In this document: piece by piece, positions 18,319-27,254 of the stretch
Position numbering within the stretch: position 1 is the stretch's first letter
Layout of the letters: every line of letters begins with the position of its first letter
DNA from: JAQUTK01 sp963677415
GTDB taxonomy: Bacteria; Bacteroidota; Bacteroidia; Bacteroidales; JAQUTK01
Direction of reading: 5' to 3'
Assembly: GCA_963677415.2 (NCBI GenBank)
Contig: CAXXFJ010000014.1
Location: 1-64,000 of the forward strand
DNA length: 64,000 nucleotides
Notes under the pieces: generated by a model
What the model saw: the letters and a program-made list of their open reading frames with translations, nothing else
Databases searched by the model: none
Told to the model about the DNA's origin: nothing
Program-made: the position numbers and the translations under genes

Positions 18319-19638
18319 TTACTCTTTCAGTTTGGTGATCATAATCAGCAGATTGTGCTTCTCTTCATTAATCGTAACTACTAAAGCCTTCAGCTTTGCC
18401 TGTTTGTCAGGATGCAATACATCTTCTTTATATCCGGCTTCCTCAAAGTAATCTTTCACATCAGAGGCAGGAAAGTAGCCGACAACGTATTTGCAGTCAA
18501 GGGAGATTTCATCCACGTTTTGTGCTAAACCACCATCAAAGTCATTATAGAAACCACTTTCGTAACTACTAAACAGATCATGGTATGCCTTATTGTATTC
18601 AACTGAATAGAACTCAGGACAACCCTCTGCTATTTGATCCGTTTTCTTGTCATAGACAAAGGTCTTTGGATACCTATATTCCGGCATAAAGATGTAACGG
18701 TCTGTTTCATAAAATCCTTTCAGCCAAAAACATGCTTGCTTATTATGAGTGTATTCCTTGTTTTCAAAAATAATATATTCCGGCTTCAGTGCATATTTAC
18801 CCCAGTCCACGAAATAACGCATCTGCAATTCATTGTTCTTCAGTTCGAAGATGGTGTCGTTGTAGGCTTCGTTGAAGCAGACTACATCATGGTATTTTGT
18901 AAGACGGGGGATCCGGTCTGAACCGTCCGTTCGTCCAATATTCGTATGTTCAAAGAGCTGGTAGCGCGGGAAACTCTTCTCGACTTCTCCTTTCCCGTTC
19001 AGGATAACAAGCCGTTCTTTTACGTCGTACCATATATTTTGGACATCTGTGGCTATCTTGTTACTATCCAGAGGCATCAGTTTACCATCATACGTGGATC
19101 TAATATCCCGAACGAACTTACCCTCGAAATCATATTCGTTGATCTTGCCACTTGTTTTAATGAATATCCTTTTCATAGTATCATCTACAACCATCGTATA
19201 GACCCAGTTATATTCTCCCGGACCTCCACCTTTTCTTCCGATGGTACGGATCAGGTTTCCCTGACGGTCGTATTGGATAATGTTATCGGCTTCCTGTACA
19301 AAGATGTAGTCTTTGCACAGAAAGAGATGTTCGGCAGCCCTAATAAACTGTTCTTGTTTCCCGTTACGGGTTTTCAGCAATACATATTCCACATCATCGG
19401 CTATGTCTGAAAGAGAAAGAACGCCGGAAGTATCTCTGGTCGCAAGATCATCTCCATTATAATGTTTCTCAAAATAGCCTTTCATATCAATCACTTTGGG
19501 AGTGGTAAACACAAATGCCGAGTCTTTGGACTGTTCCGACTTCTTCTCTTTTCCGGATTGACAAGAGACTGTTGTCATTGTTACGGCTAATGCGACAAGT
19601 GCAAATGCCGAATAGGGGATTCTTTTTGTTATTTTCAT
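18319..19638 (-). CDS. 6-bladed beta-propeller lipoprotein, array member 6 (subtype C)
   Basis: The product has 439 residues and lipobox cysteine C26 in TTVSCQSGKEKK, slightly different from the SCQSKQDK of its siblings. Subtype C marks are KGYFEKHYNGDDLATRDT, the variant KQEQFIRAAEHLFLCKDY in place of the FIGQG motif, and EYTHNKQACFWLKGFYETDR. It is adjacent to the other subtype C gene (member 5), as expected from a simple tandem duplication. The last residues are KHNLLIMITKLKE. Confidence 0.85.
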   Translation of the reverse strand: MKITKRIPYSAFALVALAVTMTTVSCQSGKEKKSEQSKDSAFVFTTPKVIDMKGYFEKHYNGDDLATRDTSGVLSLSDIADDVEYVLLKTRNGKQEQFIRAAEHLFLCKDYIFVQEADNIIQYDRQGNLIRTIGRKGGGPGEYNWVYTMVVDDTMKRIFIKTSGKINEYDFEGKFVRDIRSTYDGKLMPLDSNKIATDVQNIWYDVKERLVILNGKGEVEKSFPRYQLFEHTNIGRTDGSDRIPRLTKYHDVVCFNEAYNDTIFELKNNELQMRYFVDWGKYALKPEYIIFENKEYTHNKQACFWLKGFYETDRYIFMPEYRYPKTFVYDKKTDQIAEGCPEFYSVEYNKAYHDLFSSYESGFYNDFDGGLAQNVDEISLDCKYVVGYFPASDVKDYFEEAGYKEDVLHPDKQAKLKALVVTINEEKHNLLIMITKLKE

Positions 19639-19650
19639 CGTCGTATAGAT

Positions 19651-20973
19651 TTACTCTTTCAGCTTTGACATCATGATAAAGAGATTGTGCTTGTCTTCAT
19701 CGATTGTATCCACGAGTGCTTTTAGCTTCGCCTGTTTATCCGGATTCAGCACTTTCTCTCCATAGCCGGCTTCTTCAAAATAATCTTTTATATCGGAGGC
19801 ATGGTAATAGCTGACAACGTATTTGCTGTCAAGGGAGATTTCATCCACGTTTAGTGCTATGCCACCGTCAATATCATTGTAAAAACCACTTTCAAACTGT
19901 TTAAAGATATCGTAGTATGCCTTGTTGTATTTGCGAGTAAAAAACGCAGGAGAACCTTCCGCTATTTGATCCGTTTTCTTGTCATAGACAAAGGTCTTCG
20001 GATAGAGATGTTCCGGCATAAAGATGTAACGGTCTGTTTCATAAAATCCTTTTAGCCAAAGACATTTTTGCTTTTTCTCTGCATATTCCTTATTCTCATA
20101 AATAAGGTATTCGGGTTTTAGCGCATATTTACCCCAGTCCACAAAATAACGCATCTGCAATTCATTGTTCTTCAGCTCAAAGATGGTGTCGTTATAGGCT
20201 TCGTTGAAGCAGACTACATCATGGTATTTCGTCAATCGGGGGATCCGGTTTGAATAACTGTCTGTCCGGGCGTAATTGGTGTGTTCAAAGAGCTGGTAGC
20301 GCGGGAAACTCTTCTCGACTTCTCCTTTTCCGTTCAGGATAACAAGCCGTTCTTTCACGTCATACCATAAGTTTTGGACATCTGCGGCTATTCTGTTACT
20401 GTCCAAAGGCATCAGCTTACCATCATACGCGGATTTTATATCCCGAACAAACTTACCATCAAAATCATATTCGTTAATCTTGCCACTTGTTTTAATGAAT
20501 ATCTTTTTCGTGTTATCATCTACAACCATTGTATAGATCCAGCTAAATTCTCCTGGTCCCGCACCTTTACGTCCGATGGTACGGATCAGGTTTCCCTGAC
20601 GGTCGTATTGTATAATACCATTGACTTCTTGTACAAAGATGTAGTCTTTACATAGAAAGAGATGTACGGCAGACCTTATGAATTTCTCCTGCTTCCCATT
20701 ACTGGTTTTCAGCAATACATATTCCACATCATCGGCAATATCTGAAAGAGAAAGAATGCCGAACGTATCTCTGGTCGCAATGTCGCCTCCCTTGTAATGT
20801 TTCTCAAAATAGCCTTTCAGATCAATCACTTTGGGAGTGGTAAATACAAATGCCGAGTCTTTAGTCTGATCCGACTTTTTGTCTTGCTTGGATTGGCAGG
20901 AGACTGTTGCCAATGTCACTACAAATGCGACAATAGCAAAGACCGAATAGGAAATTCTTTTTGTTGTTTTCAT
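19651..20973 (-). CDS. 6-bladed beta-propeller lipoprotein, array member 5 (subtype C)
   Basis: The product has 440 residues and lipobox cysteine C26 (LATVSCQSKQDKK). It shares KGYFEKHYKGGDIATRDT, KQEKFIRSAVHLFLCKDY and YAEKKQKCLWLKGFYETDR with member 6, its nearest relative. The C-terminal segment DIKDYFEEAGYGEKVLNPDK reappears in member 1, which otherwise belongs to subtype A. That is a sign of exchange between copies. Confidence 0.85.
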   Translation of the reverse strand: MKTTKRISYSVFAIVAFVVTLATVSCQSKQDKKSDQTKDSAFVFTTPKVIDLKGYFEKHYKGGDIATRDTFGILSLSDIADDVEYVLLKTSNGKQEKFIRSAVHLFLCKDYIFVQEVNGIIQYDRQGNLIRTIGRKGAGPGEFSWIYTMVVDDNTKKIFIKTSGKINEYDFDGKFVRDIKSAYDGKLMPLDSNRIAADVQNLWYDVKERLVILNGKGEVEKSFPRYQLFEHTNYARTDSYSNRIPRLTKYHDVVCFNEAYNDTIFELKNNELQMRYFVDWGKYALKPEYLIYENKEYAEKKQKCLWLKGFYETDRYIFMPEHLYPKTFVYDKKTDQIAEGSPAFFTRKYNKAYYDIFKQFESGFYNDIDGGIALNVDEISLDSKYVVSYYHASDIKDYFEEAGYGEKVLNPDKQAKLKALVDTIDEDKHNLFIMMSKLKE

Positions 20974-20985
20974 CGTTGTATATTT

Positions 20986-22309
20986 TTACTCTTTCAGTTT
21001 TGACATCATGATGAAGAGATTGTGCTTATTTTCATCAATCGTATCCACGAGTGCTTTCAACTTTGCCTGTTTATCCGGATGCAAAGCATACTTTCCATAT
21101 TCTGCTTCCTCATAATAGTCTTTCACATCGGAAGCATAGTAGGAACAGAAGACATACTTACTATCAAGAGAAATTCCGTCAATCTCTTGATCGAGCCCAC
21201 CATCCATCGTGTTAAAGAATCCTCCTTTAGCATACTTAAATATCTTTTTGAAGCGCTCGTAATCCTTGGTAATATAGGGGGCTCTTTCTTTGATCTTATC
21301 CTCTCTTTTATCATATACAAAAATATATGAGCGTCTGAATGCAGGCATGATGATATAACGATCCGTTTCATAGAATCCTTTTAGCCAATAACATTTTTGC
21401 ATTTTCTCAGCATATTCCTGATTCTCATAGATGATATATTCCGGTTTCAGTGCATATTTGCCCCAATCAACAAAATAACGCATGTGCAGTTCGTTGTTCT
21501 TTAGTTCGAAGATGGTGTCGTTGAAGGCTTCATTGAAACAGACTACATCGTGGAACTTTGTTATTCGTGGAATTGCTCCAGTTTCACTGTCAGTACGCCC
21601 ATTGTTCGTATGCTCAAAGAGCTCGTAGCGCGGAAAACTCTTCTCGACTTCTCCTTTTTCATTCAGGATAACGAGGCGTTCTTTCACGTCGTACCATACG
21701 TTTTCGACATCAAGGGCTATCCGACCACTATCCAGTGGCATCAAATTACCATCATAGGAGGTTTTAATATCCCGAACGAAATGACCCTCAAAATCATATT
21801 CATTGATCTTACCACTTCCGGTATTGACTAATATTCTTTTCGCCTTATCATCCACAACCATAGAATTGAACCCATACATATTCTCCCGGACCTCCTCCTT
21901 TTCGCCCGATGGTACGGATCAGATTTCCTTGTCGGTCGTACTGAATAATGTTGTCGATCATATGAACAAAGATATAGTCTTTGCAAATGAACAAATTTTT
22001 AAAACCTTGTCCAATGAATACTTCCTGTTTCCCGTTACTGGCTTTCAACAATACATATTCCACATCATCAGCTATATCAGACAGAGTAATAAAACTAGTT
22101 GTGTCCAGTTTTTCCGTCTTTTTCCTATGAATGTCTAAATAGCTTCCCATATCAATCACTTTGGGAGTGGTCAATGCAAGCGTTGAGTCCTTGGTCTGTT
22201 CAGAAGAGGCATTCTGGTCTTGCTTGGATTGGCAAGAGACTGTTGTCATTGTTACGGCAAATGCGATGATCGCAAATGCCAAAACAGAGATTCTTTTTGT
22301 TGTTTTCAT
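20986..22309 (-). pseudogene. 6-bladed beta-propeller lipoprotein, array member 4 (subtype D), single frameshift
   Basis: The N-terminal frame starts at 22309 (lipobox C26) and leaves the family sequence after GGGPGEYVWV. The second frame, from about 21870 to 20986, resumes with NSMVVDDKAKRILVN. One extra base at about 21868 (GTTCAAT where siblings encode V-N) explains the break. Corrected length is about 440 residues, identical to the siblings. Subtype D is marked by YLDIHRKKTEKLDTTSFITL, YAEKMQKCYWLKGFYETDR and KIFKYAKGGFFNTMDGG, as in member 2. If the shift is real, this copy encodes only a signal peptide and one or two blades. If not, the array is eight intact genes. Confidence 0.8.
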
Positions 22310-22321
22310 AGTTGTATAGAT

Positions 22322-23638
22322 TTACTCTTTCAGTTTTGACATCATGATAAAGAGATTGTGCTTATCTTCATCAATGGTATCCACAAGTGCTTTCAGTTTT
22401 GCTAGTTTCTCGGGATCTTTAACATACTTACTATATCCACCCTCCTCAAAGAGCTGCTTCACATCGGAAGCATAGTAGGAACAGAAGATATGCTTACTGT
22501 CAAGAGAAATTCCATCTATATTTTGCACCATTCCACCATCAAGATCGTTGAAGAAGCCTCCTTCTATTTCCTTAAATATTTTAGTGAAGAGTATGTTACT
22601 CTTAGCTAGATAAGGAGCGGTTTCTTTGATTTTATCCGATTTCTTATCATACACAAAGGTAGATGGATAGCTCAACTCAGGCATGATGATATAACGATCT
22701 GTTTCGTAAAACCCTTTTATTACCATACATTTCCTTCGGATGTCTTCGTATTTCTCTGGTTCAATGAAGTACTTCGCTTTTGGTGCCCACTCACCCCAAT
22801 CAATAAAATAGCGCATATGTAATTCATTGTTCTTCAGCTCGAAGATGGTGTCGTTATAGGCTTCATTGAAACAAACTACATCGTGGAACTTTGTCAAACG
22901 GGGAATCCGGTCTGTAAAACTGTTAGTACGACTATTATTGGTATGCCCAAAGAGTTCGTAGCGAGGAAAACTTTTCTCCACTTCTCCTTTTTCATTCAGG
23001 ATAACGAGACGCTCTTTCACGTCATACCATAAGTTTTCGACATCTAAAGCAATCCGTCCACTATCCAGAGGCATCAACTTACCTTCATAGGGGGTTTTAA
23101 TATCCCGAACGAACTTACCCTCAAAATCATATTCATTGATCTTACCACTTGTGGTGGTAATTAATATTCTTTTCGCCTCATCATCCACAACCATAGTATT
23201 AACCCATGCATATTCTCCCGGACCTCCACCCTTTCTCCCGATGGTACGGATCAGATTACCTTGTCGGTCGTACTGAATAATGTTACCGCACATATGAACA
23301 AAGATGTAATCTTTGCATATGAACAAATTAACTAAACCTTGTCCAATGAATACTTCCTGCTTCCCGTTACTGGTTTTCAGCAATACATATTCCACATCAT
23401 CGGCTATCTGGGACAGACGAAGGATCGTCGTTGTGTCAATCTTATTCATCTGTTTCTTTTTCTCAATAAAACCTCCTATGTCCAGCACTTTGGGAGTGGT
23501 AAATACAAACGCTGAGTCTTTGGTCTGTTCCGAAGAGATACTTTTGTCTTGCTTGGATTGGCAAGATACTGCTGTCATTGTTACGGCTAATGCGACAAGT
23601 GCAAAGACCGAATAGGAGATCCTTTTTGTTATTTTCAT
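22322..23638 (-). CDS. 6-bladed beta-propeller lipoprotein, array member 3 (subtype B)
   Basis: The product has 438 residues and C26 in TAVSCQSKQDK. Subtype B features are EWAPKAKYFIEPEKYEDI, KGFYETDRYIIMPELSYPS and DVKQLFEEGGYSKYVKDPEK. They match member 7 closely although two subtype C genes and one subtype D gene lie between them. The core blade sequence GGGPGEYAWVNTMVVDD is intact. Confidence 0.85.
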   Translation of the reverse strand: MKITKRISYSVFALVALAVTMTAVSCQSKQDKSISSEQTKDSAFVFTTPKVLDIGGFIEKKKQMNKIDTTTILRLSQIADDVEYVLLKTSNGKQEVFIGQGLVNLFICKDYIFVHMCGNIIQYDRQGNLIRTIGRKGGGPGEYAWVNTMVVDDEAKRILITTTSGKINEYDFEGKFVRDIKTPYEGKLMPLDSGRIALDVENLWYDVKERLVILNEKGEVEKSFPRYELFGHTNNSRTNSFTDRIPRLTKFHDVVCFNEAYNDTIFELKNNELHMRYFIDWGEWAPKAKYFIEPEKYEDIRRKCMVIKGFYETDRYIIMPELSYPSTFVYDKKSDKIKETAPYLAKSNILFTKIFKEIEGGFFNDLDGGMVQNIDGISLDSKHIFCSYYASDVKQLFEEGGYSKYVKDPEKLAKLKALVDTIDEDKHNLFIMMSKLKE

Positions 23639-23650
23639 CGTTATATAGAT

Positions 23651-24970
23651 TTACTCTTTCAGCTTTGACATCATGATCAGCAGATTATGCTTATTTTCAT
23701 CAATGGTATTGATAAGTGCTTTCAGCTTAGCCTGTTTATCCGGATGCAAAGCATACTCTCCATATTCTGCTTCCTCATAATAGTCTTTCACGTCAGAAGC
23801 AAAGTACCAACAGTAGACATACTTACTATCAAGAGAAATTCCGTCAATCTCTTGATCGAGCCCACCATCCATCGTGTTAAAGAAGCCTCCTTTAGCATTC
23901 TTAAATATCTTTTTGAAGCGCTCGTAATCCTTGGTAATATAGGGGGCTCTTTGTTTGATTTTATCCTCTTTTTTATCATATACAAAAATATATGAGCTTC
24001 TGAATTTAGGCATGAAGATATAACGATCCGTTTCATAGAATCCTCCTAGCCAATAACATTTCTGCATTTTCTCAGCATATTCCTGGTTCTCATAGATAAT
24101 ATATTCCGGTTTCAGTGCATATTTGCCCCAATCAACGAAATAACGCATGTGCAATTCGTTGTTCTTTAGCTCGAAGACAGTATCATTGAAGGCTTCATTG
24201 AAACAAACCACATCATGGAATTTTGTCAAACGGGGAATCCGATCTGTATAACTGTCACTACGTTCATAATCCGTATGCTCGAAGAGCTGGTAGCGTGGAA
24301 AACTTTTCTCCACTTCTCCTTTTTCATTCAGGATAACTAGGCGTTCTTTTATGTCATACCGTATATTTCTTACATCTAAGGCAATCCGATCAGCATCCAA
24401 CGGCATCAGTTTGCCGACATAGGGGGTTTTAATATCCCGAATGAACCTACCTTCAAAATCATATTCATTGATTTTACCACTTGTGTCAGTAATCAATATT
24501 CTTTTCGCGTTATCATCCACAACCATATTATTAACCCATACATACTCTCCCGGACCTCCACCCTTTCGTCCAATGGTACGGATCAGATTTCCTGTTCGGT
24601 CGTACTGTACAATGTTCGCACTCATTTGAACAAAGATGTAGTCTTTACAGATGAAAATATTCTCGGCAAAACCAATGAATACTTCCTGCTTCCCATTACT
24701 GGCTTTCAACAATACATAATCCACATCATCGGCTATATCGGACAGAGTAATAAAACTCGTTGTGTCATTCTTTGCCTTAGTTTTTCTCTGATTCTCTAAA
24801 TAACTTCCCATATCAATCACTTTGGGAGTGGTAAATGCAAGCGCTGAGTCCTTGGTCTGTTCAGAAGAGGCATTCTTGTCTTGCTTGGATTGGCACGAGA
24901 CTGTTGTCATTGTTACGGCTAATGCTACAATAGCCAATGCAGAATAGGAGATCCTTTTTTTTGTTTTCAT
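23651..24970 (-). CDS. 6-bladed beta-propeller lipoprotein, array member 2 (subtype D)
   Basis: The product has 439 residues and C26 in TTVSCQSKQDK. It shares DTTSFITLSDIADDV, YAEKMQKCYWLGGFYETDR and KIFKNAKGGFFNTMDGG with member 4. A small change in the second blade (FIGFAENIFICKDYIFVQMS) replaces the common FIGQG sequence. It lies 12 bases downstream of member 1. Confidence 0.85.
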   Translation of the reverse strand: MKTKKRISYSALAIVALAVTMTTVSCQSKQDKNASSEQTKDSALAFTTPKVIDMGSYLENQRKTKAKNDTTSFITLSDIADDVDYVLLKASNGKQEVFIGFAENIFICKDYIFVQMSANIVQYDRTGNLIRTIGRKGGGPGEYVWVNNMVVDDNAKRILITDTSGKINEYDFEGRFIRDIKTPYVGKLMPLDADRIALDVRNIRYDIKERLVILNEKGEVEKSFPRYQLFEHTDYERSDSYTDRIPRLTKFHDVVCFNEAFNDTVFELKNNELHMRYFVDWGKYALKPEYIIYENQEYAEKMQKCYWLGGFYETDRYIFMPKFRSSYIFVYDKKEDKIKQRAPYITKDYERFKKIFKNAKGGFFNTMDGGLDQEIDGISLDSKYVYCWYFASDVKDYYEEAEYGEYALHPDKQAKLKALINTIDENKHNLLIMMSKLKE

Positions 24971-24982
24971 AATTGTATAGAT

Positions 24983-26332
24983 TTACTCTTTCAGTTTTGA
25001 CATCATGATAAAGAGATTATGCTTATCTTCATTAATCGTATCCACCAGTGCTTTCAGTTTTGCCAGTTTGTCCGGATACAGCACTTGCTCTCCATAGCCG
25101 GCTTCTTCAAAATAATCTTTTATATCGGAGGCATAGTAATAGCTGACTATGTATTTACTGTCATTGGATATTGCATCCACTTCTTGAGCTATTCCACCGT
25201 CCATATCATTGCTGAATCCCTTTTCACTCGAATTCATGTTTTTATAATATAATTTATTAGCTAAGAACTTACTTGAAAATGCGATACGTGTCTGATCCTT
25301 CTTCTTGTCATATACTATTGGATTAGAGAATCCACCTATTGATGAAGGAATAATTAAAAAGCGATTAGACTCATAATAGGAATAGGTGATTTTTCCCATC
25401 CTTTTTTCACTGTCATTCTTATAATAGTACTCTGGCTTCATGGTATACTTTCCAAAATCCAGATAATAACGCATCTGTAATTCATCGTTTTTCAACTCAA
25501 AAATCGTATCATTATAAACTTCACTGAAACATATTATATCGTGGAATTTTGTAAGGCGAGGAGTGTAAGCTGAACCTGTTACCACATAATCTGCATGTTC
25601 AAAAAGTTGGTAACGGGGAAAGCTCTTTTCCACTTCTCCTTTTCTATTCAGGATAACAAGACGTTCCTTTACATCATGCCATAAGTTTTTTACCTCTACG
25701 GCAATCCGGTTACTGTCAATAGGCATTAGTTGATCAGTGTATGTGTTCTTTTGCGATCGAATAAACTTCCCATCGAAATCGTATTCATTAATCTTACCAC
25801 TTGTGTCAGTAATTAATATTCTTTTCGTCTGATCATCCACAGCCATGTTATAGACAAAGTTATATTCTCCCGGACCTCCACCTTTTCTTCCGATGGTACG
25901 GATAAGATTACCTTTCCGATCGTACTGAATGATGTTATCGGTCATCCAAACAAAGATGTAGTCATTGCATATGAATACATTCTTTAGTCCTTGCCCAATA
26001 AAGACTTCCTGTTTTGCATTACTTGTTTTTAACAGCACATATTCCACATCATCTGCGACATCAGAAAGTGATAGAAAGCCTGTCGAATCAACAAAATCCA
26101 TGGGAATAATGTAATTTTCCCCGTTTTCCCGTGGTGTTCCAAACTTAAAATGCTTATCAATAACATCTCCTACATTCAGCACTTTGGGAGTAGTAAATAC
26201 AAACGCCGAGTCCTTAGTCTGTTCCGAAGAGGCATTTTTGTCTTGCTTGGATTGGCAAGAGATGATTTGTGATGTTGCTATTAACACGAAAATAGCCATC
26301 AGTGAGAATTGAATACTTTTGCTCTTTTTCAT
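24983..26332 (-). CDS. 6-bladed beta-propeller lipoprotein, array member 1 (subtype A), first gene of operon
   Basis: This 449-residue protein is the promoter-proximal member. Its signal peptide (MKKSKSIQFSLMAIFVLIAT, then SQIISC26) differs from the KRISYS type of the other seven, whereas residues after the cysteine rejoin the common sequence (QSKQDKNASSEQTKDSAFVF). The body is subtype A (HFKFGTPRENGENYIIPMD, FDIICFSEVY-type motif, IPSSIGG) and pairs with member 8. Its C-terminus DIKDYFEEAGYGEQVLYPDK is of subtype C. The mosaic points to gene conversion. Confidence 0.85.
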   Translation of the reverse strand: MKKSKSIQFSLMAIFVLIATSQIISCQSKQDKNASSEQTKDSAFVFTTPKVLNVGDVIDKHFKFGTPRENGENYIIPMDFVDSTGFLSLSDVADDVEYVLLKTSNAKQEVFIGQGLKNVFICNDYIFVWMTDNIIQYDRKGNLIRTIGRKGGGPGEYNFVYNMAVDDQTKRILITDTSGKINEYDFDGKFIRSQKNTYTDQLMPIDSNRIAVEVKNLWHDVKERLVILNRKGEVEKSFPRYQLFEHADYVVTGSAYTPRLTKFHDIICFSEVYNDTIFELKNDELQMRYYLDFGKYTMKPEYYYKNDSEKRMGKITYSYYESNRFLIIPSSIGGFSNPIVYDKKKDQTRIAFSSKFLANKLYYKNMNSSEKGFSNDMDGGIAQEVDAISNDSKYIVSYYYASDIKDYFEEAGYGEQVLYPDKLAKLKALVDTINEDKHNLFIMMSKLKE

Positions 26333-26372
26333 GATACTGTAAATTTTAGAGGTCTTAATTGCTTAGTAACGA

Positions 26373-26380
26373 CAAAGTTA
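26373..26380 (-). promoter_or_regulatory. Bacteroidetes -7 box (TAACTTTG) for the propeller array
   Basis: The minus strand reads TAACTTTG, a perfect TAnnTTTG, 41 bases before the first array gene's ATG. No comparable box was noticed in the 12-13 base spacers. Confidence 0.55.
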
Positions 26381-26415
26381 TATAAATATTATTTATAATG
26401 AAAAATATTAGCAGA

Positions 26416-26423
26416 TAGATTTG
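26416..26423 (+). promoter_or_regulatory. Bacteroidetes -7 box (TAGATTTG), divergent from the array
   Basis: TAGATTTG fits TAnnTTTG and lies 19 bases upstream of the short open frame at 26442. A second perfect box, TATCTTTG, lies at 26468-26475 inside that frame and could serve the 26579 gene alone. Confidence 0.4.
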
Positions 26424-26441
26424 AACTCTTTGGGAATAGAT

Positions 26442-26582
26442 ATGAGTGCAATTTCCGTAGATATTAATATCTTTGTCAAGAAAGAGTACGGCAACATGGA
26501 GACCGAAAGTTGCCAAGAATCGGATGAACCTGCTTATAGGTTGATTGTGAGTGAAATAAAAACAGTTCTAAAAACGACATGA
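26442..26582 (+). CDS. Possible 46-residue protein translationally coupled to the LprI-like gene
   Basis: An ATG at 26442 opens a 46-residue frame beginning MSAISVDINIFVKKEYG. Its TGA at 26580-26582 overlaps the ATG at 26579 in an ATGA arrangement, a typical coupling signal. A -7 box lies 19 bases upstream. The product is soluble and charged, with no signal peptide, and I do not recognise it. The competing view is that the stretch is simply the leader of the 26579 gene, with the internal -7 box as its promoter. Confidence 0.35.
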   Translation: MSAISVDINIFVKKEYGNMETESCQESDEPAYRLIVSEIKTVLKTT

Positions 26583-27139
26583 CCATGAGGAAAATAGCAT
26601 TACTTCTCTTTATTAGTTTTAATTACGTAACGGGCTTTTGCCAGTCACCAAGGCTATTAACCTGTCAAGATTCGGTTAGGATTGAGAAACATACAGAAGA
26701 ATACGTTTCCATCTTGCGGGATCGACTTGAGAAAGAGACCTTTCTGGATGAGTCGAAAAAAACGATGATCATTGCTTTTACACTTGATACGTGTCGTATT
26801 GAACGAATTGCGTCCGAACAAATGAAGATTGATTTCTCAACGGCAGGGATGAGTAAATCCATAAATGAGTTAAACAGACAGTATGATCAACTTTTAAATA
26901 AATATTATCAGATGTTATTGGTAAAGTTGAAGGATTCTGATCAGGAGGTATTAAAACAAGCTCAACGCAATTGGATGCAATTCAGGGATAGCGAACTTAA
27001 ACTTATCAATCTCTTGTCGGAGGAAAAATATTCAGGAGGAGGGACGATACAAACAAACAGAAGGTCAGCAGAATCGCTTAATTTGACAAAGAAACGTTTG
27101 ATCGAGTTGTATCAGTATTTGATTGAAGTCAAAGATTGA
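26579..27139 (+). CDS. LprI/DUF1311-like secreted protein, 186 residues
   Basis: The N-terminus is a signal peptide (best start MRKIALLLFISFNYVTGFCQ at 26585; the ATG at 26579 adds two residues). The C-terminal ~90 residues match the LprI/DUF1311 pattern: a helix with LNRQYDQLLNKYY, then LKQAQRNWMQFRDSELK and the GGGTIQ turn. Family members include periplasmic lysozyme-inhibitor-like proteins. The usual family cysteines are not obvious here. It is transcribed away from the propeller array. Its role in this locus is unknown. Confidence 0.7.
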   Translation: MTMRKIALLLFISFNYVTGFCQSPRLLTCQDSVRIEKHTEEYVSILRDRLEKETFLDESKKTMIIAFTLDTCRIERIASEQMKIDFSTAGMSKSINELNRQYDQLLNKYYQMLLVKLKDSDQEVLKQAQRNWMQFRDSELKLINLLSEEKYSGGGTIQTNRRSAESLNLTKKRLIELYQYLIEVKD

Positions 27140-27254
27140 AAGTACAATGTATAGTGTACCCAATAAGCAGTAATGTCCCATTTTCTTCCTGAGATACTAG
27201 TCAGACAGTCTTTTCTTAATTCTTTCAGAGTAAAACAGGGGAATGGATGAAGTT

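Larger units (their letters stand above)
15636..26332 (-). repeat. Tandem array of eight paralogous 6-bladed beta-propeller lipoprotein genes
   Basis: Eight genes of 437-449 codons follow each other head to tail. The seven spacers are 12 or 13 bases and nearly the same (minus strand mostly ATCTATACAACG or ATCTATATAACG). The first ~50 codons and the last ~25 codons (ending KHNLFIMMSKLKE or a close variant) are nearly constant, while the middle varies. By middle sequence I see four subtypes, in transcription order A-D-B-D-C-C-B-A. The repeat unit is one gene plus one spacer. A promoter box is seen only upstream of the first gene, so the array is probably one operon. Individual genes are listed separately. 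Confidence 0.9.

Noticed and set aside
15636..26332. Array considered as CRISPR or phase-variable invertible region
   Set aside because: The repeats are whole genes with 12-13 base spacers, and no short repeats, recombinase gene or inverted flanks were seen.
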